A stretch of 64,000 bases of DNA from Paenibacillus alba (lineage in GTDB: Bacteria; Bacillota; Bacilli; Paenibacillales; NBRC-103111). The notes beneath the pieces are model-generated. The model did no database searches, was not told where the DNA came from, and saw only the letters and a list, made by a program, of their open reading frames with translations. Both the position numbers and the translations under genes were made by a program. The stretch spans positions 62,001 through 126,000 of the forward strand of contig NZ_JABMKZ010000015.1 of the NCBI RefSeq assembly GCF_013204855.1, in the 5' to 3' direction. Below, in pieces: positions 46,601-53,728 of this stretch. Each line of letters begins with the position of its first letter. Position 1 is the first letter of the stretch.

Positions 46601-48111
46601 GGAGAATCCCCCCAACTAGGAGCGTCCTGATTCGCTCTATTCTTGGAAATCCGAAGATACGGTTTGTTGGCAGCATTTTCTTTACTGTTCATGCTAACGT
46701 TCAGTCCGTACTGTACTTCCTGACGAATCAGAAAACTTGCAGCTTTGTCTGCAGCCGACTGCCTTTTTACGTAAGCCGTTACATCCAGCTTGAACCATTT
46801 TGGCGTGCGGTCTACGGTAAAAGATTGAAGATAATCCTGCACCCCCGGTTTGCTGTTCCAGGTTGTCTCCGCTTCGTTCCATTGCTCCGAATCCGTACTA
46901 TACAGTTGATTCGTCACCGTCGTTCCGCCTCCATCGTTCGTTGAGGCATACACATACAGTTCAGCCGAACCGATATCCTGGATCACAGAGCCAAGATCAA
47001 ACTTCAACAAGGCTTCCCGTGTCAAATCAGCTGAATTAGTCTTAACCAGCAGCGATGCATCATTCCCATAGTTAATATCTGCTTTTGTACCGCCGTTGAC
47101 ATAGGTATCGTTGGTCGGAACCAGCTTTTGCTCGATCATGGGCAAGGTTACACGGGCTTGCGGGCCGTTATGAGACCAATTTAACGCAGTGTCGGCGGCT
47201 TCAACCGAGAACTCATAGGTTTCACCTGGTATTAAAGAAACAGCGTCATAGCTGGATATCGCACCTCTCACGCTGCCCAGCAGATGACCATTCGCATAAA
47301 TCCGATATCCCAAAATGCCTGAAGTATCTTGGGCATGCAGCCATTCAAGCCGCACCGAAGTCGAGCTTGTCACCACGCTAGCAAGCTGCGCGCCTGCCGG
47401 CCAGAGTGGGGGATCCGTATCCGCCGTGCTTGCAGGCATATAAGTGACAGTTAAATAGGGCTTATTGGCTGCTTCCATACTCTGTAAGCTGACAAAACAA
47501 TTGGCAAGACTTGTGTCTATCAGAGCTAAACTTGCTGTTTGATCGGCAAGCTGCTCAGTGGCAATATACGAAGAGACATCCGTTGAATACCACTGGGCCG
47601 GCTTATTGTTTAACATCGTGATGGGAGACGCAACGGAGCTTCCTTTCACAGGGCTGGCATTCCAAGTAATTTCAGTTCCTAACCAAGTGTCACTAGACAC
47701 CTCGTACACGCTCAAACTGACCGATTTTCCCGTAGGCTGCGCTCCATCTGCAACGGCTCCGTACAGATTAAGCGTTGCTCCCGTAATCACTCCGGGAATA
47801 CCCTTTAAATCGAATTTAATGAAAGCTTCCCGCTTATCCACGGCATTGGTACCCGAATAGTTCTTTATTTGCAGCTGGCTTGGCGTTGTTGCTCCAAACT
47901 TCGTCTCCGCGTTGGTGCCTCCCCTAACAAAGGCATCATCCGAAGCGTACACCTGAACAGTAATCGGTGTTTGCGTCTGAACTGCCGTCCCTGTTGAAGC
48001 GGTAACCTCGCGTGGAACCATTCCGATACTGCTCGTGAATAGGATGACAAAACTAATAAAAGCTGCGATTCTCATTCTTCCATTTCTCAATTTGAAAGCT
48101 AGTAAATTCAC
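43612..48111 (-). CDS. Giant secreted glycoside hydrolase (GH39/GH5-like) with CBM96-, FN3- and CBM9-like modules
   Basis: A 1499-residue exported protein. After the signal peptide (to about 40) come a DNRLRE/CBM96-like domain (50-226), an FN3 domain (232-325), a second CBM96-like domain (330-490), a second FN3 (497-585), a sandwich (590-672), then a clan GH-A barrel (about 680-1000). In the barrel, VYNEFN (E811) and LSEIGW (E919) are the expected acid/base and nucleophile, as in GH39 and relatives. After further sandwich domains the last 225 residues look like CBM9 (FNLSWDETNFYLEADIVDD). The GTG start has GAAGGAGG upstream, and a cre-like site lies 44-57 bases before it. It is the last gene of locus B. 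The substrate is unknown. Confidence 0.82.
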   Translation of the reverse strand: MNLLAFKLRNGRMRIAAFISFVILFTSSIGMVPREVTASTGTAVQTQTPITVQVYASDDAFVRGGTNAETKFGATTPSQLQIKNYSGTNAVDKREAFIKFDLKGIPGVITGATLNLYGAVADGAQPTGKSVSLSVYEVSSDTWLGTEITWNASPVKGSSVASPITMLNNKPAQWYSTDVSSYIATEQLADQTASLALIDTSLANCFVSLQSMEAANKPYLTVTYMPASTADTDPPLWPAGAQLASVVTSSTSVRLEWLHAQDTSGILGYRIYANGHLLGSVRGAISSYDAVSLIPGETYEFSVEAADTALNWSHNGPQARVTLPMIEQKLVPTNDTYVNGGTKADINYGNDASLLVKTNSADLTREALLKFDLGSVIQDIGSAELYVYASTNDGGGTTVTNQLYSTDSEQWNEAETTWNSKPGVQDYLQSFTVDRTPKWFKLDVTAYVKRQSAADKAASFLIRQEVQYGLNVSMNSKENAANKPYLRISKNRANQDAPSWGDSPQLSVVKEGEDEIGVSWTPAIGADAYRIYASGVLVGTVSGSTTNYTLSGLTVGKSYTIKIEAGQVGVWSSDGPFATARTLDTKLIQTQLGNVYWSNEDLSMQLQTGRTAVSWKIADVWGSQVASGTAAPQNGAVQIPFPTSLRGYFTLKVLAESENRNPLSLETSFTVLTPFDVSQLSDSPFGVNTHFTWTSKGWSPTLTRLIAKAGIKNVREASEWGSVEKQKGVYTVPVSPVAAEYQNDFREKSLDQLWVLAFTNPLYDSNSTPYTDEGREGFANHAKAILDAYNGADATAPSYTHFLKQVEVYNEFNIGFGDRGTGPADSKPEYYFPILKKTYETVKSAHPDTIVSGMSTAGVPMSWLESVMKLGGLNYMDALTIHPYVYPKDPELLVKSIKDVNDLVRKYNGGNTIPLWLSEIGWPTHNSLSGVSEKKSADDLVRGYVLSLANGVEKIYWYDLMNDGVNKSNNEDNFGLIRNKADELGAYTPKPAFTAYAVMIRQLSGASFNTDLSAAGSYYHYLFKKGSEDVRAAWAVQPRPVAIGTQTPIRIVDYMGNETVYTPVRGKVHLTLNSEPIYIHGAIESMQEDRTFVLAGETSLIREEGKLKLSVTNTDNVPLSGMIEVNGRNYPFAAAANATANLSIQVPGQDHEGSMSVRGRLTSADGNPLGLVYADIPFRKPFTVELKPFLAAEPGIDPTVQVIIDNHALATPLELAKIDWSIGQLSGTVATRTIAPSSSAVESIPLPGFVEGVSYPLDVTIVLAGYDPIPIVSSLDFNRVAYRGGADEPVPILLSSGTNRIQAGSYTGPDDLSGSFNLSWDETNFYLEADIVDDVFKYPFVGQEIYKNDSIQFGMAGGIPGMVTYNYEIGISQTPQGPQIYFYNGPEGIPLGIHDNGDMDLKVSRDEEHKVTKYRLMMPWREFEPILPTAGNVISFSMLVNENDAGSREGYIEWGSGIGGAKDPTKFRAFQMMAPDDYAPPTSVAARITANETILVQVK

Positions 48112-48154
48112 TTTATTTACCTCCTTCGTAAAATTTCACAGTTCCTTACCACCA

Positions 48155-48168
48155 AGAAAGCGCTTACA
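48155..48168 (-). promoter_or_regulatory. cre site (CcpA box)
   Basis: TGTAAGCGCTTTCT on the minus strand agrees with the catabolite-responsive element consensus. It lies just upstream of the giant hydrolase gene, so that gene probably has its own promoter repressed by preferred sugars. Confidence 0.65.
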
Positions 48169-48212
48169 ATTACTGTGGAAGCATCTCTGCCGTTGGGCAG
48201 AAATACTTTTTA

Positions 48213-49949
48213 TTAACTATGCAGCAAAACAGTCCGATTAGCTGGCTTTTTCCCGAGTGTCAACGAAATAAGCTGCTCAGGTGTTGCCAGCGACGCTTGA
48301 ACGGCATGCTCCGAAGGGCTTACCGCTGCTCCACTTTCAAGCCGCTCGGCATGCTTCGAGAACGTCAATGAGAACAGGAGCAACGCCTCCTCCATTGTAT
48401 GAAAATCGATTTCGGCTCTTTCTCCTTGATACAACACATAGTCCAGAAGTTTCGTTGACCCTTCTTCTGTGATTTCCCAGCGGAACGGGCCGAATCCATC
48501 CATGGCTCCATATAAGGAACGTACAGACATAATCGTAGTTCCCAGAACGGCTTCAACCGTATCCTCATTGATTGCTAAGCATTCAGGAGCCATCCCGGAA
48601 TAGCCAATTTCTATCCGCACGCGAAGATCCGAAGCCATCATACGCCCGTGGATAGGATCGAGATTCACATGGGTATCCCCTCCGTCCAAGGCAAATTGGA
48701 AGCCAAACAACACGGAGGATTTCTTCTGCTCGCTTTTAAACACCGCAGAACAGAAATCATAGTCATCGTGCAGGAAACGCAGACGCATATAACTGCACTC
48801 GCCCTCCTCTGTCCGGGCATAAGCCAGCAGGTTGCGGCACTGGTTCCACATCACATTGTGATTGAACGATCCTAAGGCATAGTCTGGTGTCAGATACGTA
48901 TAGGCTACTCTTGTCGCAAACTCAGGGTACTCAGGGAGCGCCTGCACGACTTCTCGAACGTTAATATCCGTAAACAGTTGACGCCAGCTCTCCGGGCATC
49001 GTACGCCATGACAATACCATTCAGAATTATAAATGAATTGATCTTCCTCGATTAACGGTATTTGTCCCCCGCAAGCCATGTACAAGAAGGATAAATGAGA
49101 AAGGGAAAGGAACGACTGATAAGAACGGGCATGTGGACCCGACCACTGTTTAAGATAAGGGTGAAAATGCTCCGCAACGGTCTTCCAAGTGACATCAAGC
49201 AGTTCATTTGTCAGCGTTAATGCTTCTTCCGTTTGCGTGAGGGCGGCTAATACCGATAGATCCAAAATCGCTAACGTCGTATAAGCAGGGCTATTGTATT
49301 CCAGAAAAGCTCCGGATTGTATCGTATAATCGTATAACCTTCTCAGCCGAGCAAGGCCATAGTCGACATACCGCTGTTCAAGCATCAGTTCCCCAGCGAT
49401 TAGCGTCACGAATGCGCCCATAATTGCAATGTTCGTATAATCCGGCCCGACATTCCGTTTCATAATCGCTTCGCAGCTGCCAATGATCGCTTTCTTCATC
49501 AAGCTGATCAGATCATCAGGGATAATAGTGCTGTGTCTGATCAAAATAAGCAGCAGGCGCTTGCCGCAGAAATCTGCCCAGTTCCAATCAGGCGGCGACA
49601 TCTGAGCAAGCGGTTCCTCCCAAAACCACGACCAGATCCCGAAGGTCGGAGAATCCGGTTGCTGATCTTGAAGAGAAAGGACAGTTCTCAAAGCGTCGAA
49701 TGCTCTCTCTCGATATAATGCCTCTCCGCTGTCGAGGATAGCCAAAGCGTAATCAAGCGTTTCCCTAATCGGATGTATATATTCCGCTTCCTTGATCAAC
49801 GTATGATAACCTGGACTTGTGAACGGTCTGCGAAGCATGTTAATGTCCGTATTGTAATCAGGATGCAGGAGCTCTACGGATTCCCTTATTTTGAAAAGCC
49901 AAATGGATTCTTCCTCTTTGATTCGTTCAGACGCGAAGCTGTGTCGCAT
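48213..49949 (-). CDS. Predicted helical-barrel enzyme of polysaccharide locus B, family unknown
   Basis: A 578-residue protein without signal peptide. Residues 50-330 are helical with repeated pairs, suggesting an alpha/alpha toroid; the C-terminal 230 residues are strand-rich. In the numbering from the ATG two codons further upstream (49955), N175 (DYTNIAIMG), E219-Y-N-S...Y225 (FLEYNSPAY) and H275 (SGPHARSY) match in kind and order N129, E182-F-D-S...Y188 and H236 of the locus A enzyme, although overall similarity looks low. It is therefore probably a relative acting on the sugars imported by the adjacent transporter. ATG 49949 is chosen because GGAGG lies 7 bases upstream; 49955 abuts it. 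I can name no established family. Confidence 0.6.
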   Translation of the reverse strand: MRHSFASERIKEEESIWLFKIRESVELLHPDYNTDINMLRRPFTSPGYHTLIKEAEYIHPIRETLDYALAILDSGEALYRERAFDALRTVLSLQDQQPDSPTFGIWSWFWEEPLAQMSPPDWNWADFCGKRLLLILIRHSTIIPDDLISLMKKAIIGSCEAIMKRNVGPDYTNIAIMGAFVTLIAGELMLEQRYVDYGLARLRRLYDYTIQSGAFLEYNSPAYTTLAILDLSVLAALTQTEEALTLTNELLDVTWKTVAEHFHPYLKQWSGPHARSYQSFLSLSHLSFLYMACGGQIPLIEEDQFIYNSEWYCHGVRCPESWRQLFTDINVREVVQALPEYPEFATRVAYTYLTPDYALGSFNHNVMWNQCRNLLAYARTEEGECSYMRLRFLHDDYDFCSAVFKSEQKKSSVLFGFQFALDGGDTHVNLDPIHGRMMASDLRVRIEIGYSGMAPECLAINEDTVEAVLGTTIMSVRSLYGAMDGFGPFRWEITEEGSTKLLDYVLYQGERAEIDFHTMEEALLLFSLTFSKHAERLESGAAVSPSEHAVQASLATPEQLISLTLGKKPANRTVLLHS

Positions 49950-50040
49950 TGCCATACCTCCATGATCACCAGACGGGAGCTTCTTCCAAGATGAGCTGGC
50001 TTCCGCCCCCGTGCCAGTTGCAGATTTATTATCCTTCGTA

Positions 50041-51621
50041 TTATTTTAACATGCTTTTATTTTTCTCGTACCACTCTTGCGCCAGCTTCTCCACGTTGTC
50101 TCCGCCAAGACGCTTCCATTCTTTCCGCAGTTCACTGAGTCCATCCTGAGGCGACATGGATTTACCGCCGGTAACGACTTTGGCCTCGATTTGCTGGGCA
50201 ATCGGATTGAATGTCGCAATCAATTGAGTCATTTCCGGAAGATCGGGATTAAACGGAATGTCTCTGCGGTATTTATTTTTTAACGCCAACTCCAGCGACT
50301 TCGCCTTTTGCTTGGCATAGTTCTGGGATGCTTCATCCTTGGCAGCCATCAGCGGAATTTGCTCCGGTTTCATGATGTAATCAATTAAAAGCGCATATTC
50401 ACTCGCATAGCCAACTTCCTTCGTAAATTTCTCTTGGTCGATTCTCTGACGAACACCATCAACCGTTTTGTAGTGGATATTCTCTTCCCCGTTTTTGAGC
50501 GATATCCAACCGTCCTTCAGCATCCAGTCCAACGCTTGAATGGCGGATTTGATTTCATCTTCCTTCATTTTGCTGTTGAAGGCCGTAAATACGCTTGGCG
50601 GCGCTTCTTGGTACAGCCCGTTCTTCCCATACTTGGTGCTCACCGATTCAAGGGGCACCAACTTAGCGGTGGGCACATTTTTCAGGAGCTCGCTATTGGC
50701 CGCCTGAATATCCCAATTAGCCAAATAAATGCCCGCTTTCCCGGTCGTCAACAGCTGGCTGGACCGCTGGAAGTTCGTGTCTGTAATGTATTCTTTGTCA
50801 ATTAGACCTTCATCAAAGAGCTGCTTCTGGAAAGCCAGAGAATCTGCATAACGGTCGAGCACTCTTCCGAATTGAAGCTTGCCGCCCTCCACATACCACT
50901 GGTTTTCTTGGGTGAAAAATAACGTGCGGAAAATACTCGTAGCACTCGTGCTTAACGCGAATGGTACGGTATCCGCTTTGCCGTTGCCATCTGGGTCGCC
51001 GTCTTTGAACTTGCGTGCGACATCCAGCAGTTCCTCTAACGTGGTCGGCGCTTTCAGACCAAGCTTATCCAACCAATCCTGACGAATCCATATCCCATGA
51101 TTCGCAACGGTATCCCGTTCATATGAGACCGCATACATTTTCCCATTGATGGTCAGGTAAGGCTTAAGGTCTGGATGTTTCTCCAAATATGCCTTGAACG
51201 TCGTACTGTACTTGTTGATGTAATCGTCAATTGGCTGAATTGCTCCTTGATTGGCTAGCTGGCTAATATAATTCCGATCATATTCCCAGATCAGATTAGG
51301 CGCCTCGCCAGAAGCGATCAAGGCATTCAGTTTAGGCTGTGCCTGATTTCGCGTAACTGGAACCCATTTTATTTTCACAGGCGAATTTTCATTGATCCAC
51401 TTCGTCCATCGATTGTTCTCGTAGTCCCCTTCCGCTGTTGCAACGGCACCACGATCAAACATGGAGGCGCTTATTTCCTTTTTGGGACCAGCCGCCGCAG
51501 GCGTTGAGCCGGCCGAAGCACTCGGCTGAGCCACGCCTGTCTGGGTGCTGCAAGCAGCAAGCATCGTCAATGACAAGGCTGTGGCGAGAACCATTTTTCC
51601 TGCATGTTTTAGCTTTTTCAT
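50041..51621 (-). CDS. Oligosaccharide ABC transporter binding lipoprotein (LplA-like), locus B
   Basis: A 526-residue lipoprotein with a clear lipobox LAAC (Cys24), then the LplA-type fold: DRGAVATAEGDYENNRWTKW, IASGEAPNLIW, GIWIRQDWLDKLGL and DPDGNGKADTVPF. It is the paralogue of the locus A protein at 26176-27816. It delivers oligosaccharides to the permeases at 51688-53556. It is separated from the barrel-enzyme gene downstream by 91 bases without a clear terminator, so one transcript is likely. Confidence 0.9.
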   Translation of the reverse strand: MKKLKHAGKMVLATALSLTMLAACSTQTGVAQPSASAGSTPAAAGPKKEISASMFDRGAVATAEGDYENNRWTKWINENSPVKIKWVPVTRNQAQPKLNALIASGEAPNLIWEYDRNYISQLANQGAIQPIDDYINKYSTTFKAYLEKHPDLKPYLTINGKMYAVSYERDTVANHGIWIRQDWLDKLGLKAPTTLEELLDVARKFKDGDPDGNGKADTVPFALSTSATSIFRTLFFTQENQWYVEGGKLQFGRVLDRYADSLAFQKQLFDEGLIDKEYITDTNFQRSSQLLTTGKAGIYLANWDIQAANSELLKNVPTAKLVPLESVSTKYGKNGLYQEAPPSVFTAFNSKMKEDEIKSAIQALDWMLKDGWISLKNGEENIHYKTVDGVRQRIDQEKFTKEVGYASEYALLIDYIMKPEQIPLMAAKDEASQNYAKQKAKSLELALKNKYRRDIPFNPDLPEMTQLIATFNPIAQQIEAKVVTGGKSMSPQDGLSELRKEWKRLGGDNVEKLAQEWYEKNKSMLK

Positions 51622-51687
51622 TTCTACTTCATCCCCTTTTCATGATTCCTTACATGTAGCGTTCAAGAAGCGTTTCACTCCTGGCTA

Positions 51688-52581
51688 TCAGCCTTTGACA
51701 GATCCAATCAAAACACCTTTGACAAAGTGTTTCTGAAGAAACGGATACACGCATAGAATCGGCATGATGGCAATCACGATAGCAGCCGCTTTGATCGATT
51801 CCGGCGTAAGAACGACCTGGCTCAGGTCATCATTTCCTCCAGCATTGTTTAGTAAATTGTTATCCACCTTATCGACCATCTGATACAGCTTCACCATGAC
51901 GGTTAATTTGGCTGATTTCGTAATATACAACATGACGTTAAAATAACTGTTCCACCAACCCACGGCATAAAACAAGGACAAGGCGGCCATAATCGGCTTG
52001 CAAAGGGGCATGAAAATTTGCAGTAGAATTCGCCAATCGCCGGCTCCATCTATCGCCGCTGATTCTTCAATCTCCTCTGGCAAGCCCTCCATAAATGATT
52101 TCATGACAAACATGTTATAGGTACTGATGAGTGCAGGCAGCCAGACCGCCCAATAGGAATTCATGATGCCCAGCGTTTTCACGAGAATGAAATTAGGGAT
52201 GAGCCCTGTGACGAACAGCATGGTAAATGTAATGAACATGAGCAGCGGCTTACGCCCTATCAGCCTGCGCCTTGAAAGTGGATATGCCGCAAGAATCGTC
52301 ATCACGATGTTGAACACTGTTCCTACAATCGTTACAACAATCGTATTGCGAAGCGCTAAGATCAACTGTCCATCCTCGAACAAACGCTGATACGCCACAG
52401 TATTGAACTCAATTGGCCATAAGAAAACTTCGCCTGAATTAATCGCTCTGCTGCTGCTGAAGGAAGCAGCAATCTCATACCAGAAAGGGAATAAGGTCAA
52501 GACAGAGATGATGCCGAGAAAGAGGTAAGCCATGACCATGCCAAGTTGGGAGGCCCAACTTTTTTTCGTATTAAGCATCAT
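51688..52581 (-). CDS. Carbohydrate ABC transporter permease (LplC/YtcP-like), locus B
   Basis: A 297-residue, six-helix permease with EAA loop SAAIDGAGDWRILLQIFMPLC and the C-terminus YPFLQKHFVKGVLIGSVKG, near-identical in pattern to its locus A counterpart. Its ATG directly follows the TAA of the partner permease gene, so the two are translationally coupled. No ATPase is encoded in the locus. Confidence 0.9.
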   Translation of the reverse strand: MMLNTKKSWASQLGMVMAYLFLGIISVLTLFPFWYEIAASFSSSRAINSGEVFLWPIEFNTVAYQRLFEDGQLILALRNTIVVTIVGTVFNIVMTILAAYPLSRRRLIGRKPLLMFITFTMLFVTGLIPNFILVKTLGIMNSYWAVWLPALISTYNMFVMKSFMEGLPEEIEESAAIDGAGDWRILLQIFMPLCKPIMAALSLFYAVGWWNSYFNVMLYITKSAKLTVMVKLYQMVDKVDNNLLNNAGGNDDLSQVVLTPESIKAAAIVIAIMPILCVYPFLQKHFVKGVLIGSVKG

Positions 52582-53556
52582 TTACCACAGCCCCCGTTCG
52601 CCGGAAATCCGGATCAATCTGTTCACACCAACGACCAGAATTAAGCTGATAACGGATTGAAACAGCCCGATCGCCGTTGTGTAGCTGTAGTCCATATTTT
52701 GCAAACCTACCCTGTAAACATACGTACTGATGACATCCGCCACATCCAGAACGGAATTGTTTTGGAGAACGAGTGTCTGCTCCAAGCCTACATCCATCAT
52801 TTGCCCTATCCTCAGAATTAAAAGAATCGCCATCGTTCCACGAATACCCGGCAGTGTAATGTGCCAAATTTGGCGTATTCTTCCGGCTCCGTCCATCTTG
52901 GACGCCTCATAGAGCTGAGGGTCAATCGTAGCCATTGCCGCCAGATACAGAATCGTCCCCCAACCCGCCTCCCTCCAAATGCCGGATAAGGTATAAACGA
53001 AGGGCCACCAGAACGAATCGGCCATGAAATAAACGGATTCACCACCGGATAATTTCTTTAGAATCAGATTGACGATTCCTGTGCTAGGCGAGAGCATCGC
53101 GATAACAATTCCACCCAAAACAGCCCATGAAATAAAATGGGGAACGTACAGTAAATTTTGCACAATCCGTTTGTACCATTCCCTGCGTACTTCATTCAGC
53201 AAGAGAGCAAGGATAATCGGCACCGGAAATCCGAAAACAAGACTATACAAATTAAGCACCAATGTATTTCTCAATATTCTCCAGAAATCCAAGCTCTCAA
53301 ATAGCATTTGGAAATGCTTGAATCCAACCCACTGGCTTCCAAAAATACCGTCAACAAACCGGTAATTCTTAAAAGCAATAATCTCCCCAATCATCGGAAC
53401 GTATTTGAACAAGACATAAAAGCCAATGACCGGTAGAAGCATCGAATATAAATATTTATCCTGCTTTAACCTTCTCCGTACTGCCGGCCAGAATACGCCG
53501 GTTTTGGCCTTTTGTGTCCCGTTCTGCGTGCCTACGCTCGGGACCTTCCCCCACAT
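52582..53556 (-). CDS. Carbohydrate ABC transporter permease (LplB/YteP-like), locus B
   Basis: A 324-residue permease with a basic N-terminus, FKYVPMIGEIIAFKNYR and the EAA loop SKMDGAGRIRQIWHITLPGI. It forms a channel with the gene product that begins at its stop codon. AAGGGTGAG lies about 5 bases before the ATG. It stands 172 bases downstream of the regulator gene, a gap in which a promoter is expected, though I saw no clear one. Confidence 0.9.
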   Translation of the reverse strand: MWGKVPSVGTQNGTQKAKTGVFWPAVRRRLKQDKYLYSMLLPVIGFYVLFKYVPMIGEIIAFKNYRFVDGIFGSQWVGFKHFQMLFESLDFWRILRNTLVLNLYSLVFGFPVPIILALLLNEVRREWYKRIVQNLLYVPHFISWAVLGGIVIAMLSPSTGIVNLILKKLSGGESVYFMADSFWWPFVYTLSGIWREAGWGTILYLAAMATIDPQLYEASKMDGAGRIRQIWHITLPGIRGTMAILLILRIGQMMDVGLEQTLVLQNNSVLDVADVISTYVYRVGLQNMDYSYTTAIGLFQSVISLILVVGVNRLIRISGERGLW

Positions 53557-53728
53557 GTCGTCTCACCCTTTCGCCTTCGTCATCTGTCATTCGATTACGT
53601 TTTGATTGTATGAAAGGGGGACTGAAATGAAAATAGACATGTTCTGATTTTCGTGCCTTTTCTTGCCATTGGAGAGGTTACAATTTTTAAATAGCGTGCA
53701 TTTTTTTACGATTGGGCTACTGTAAAGC

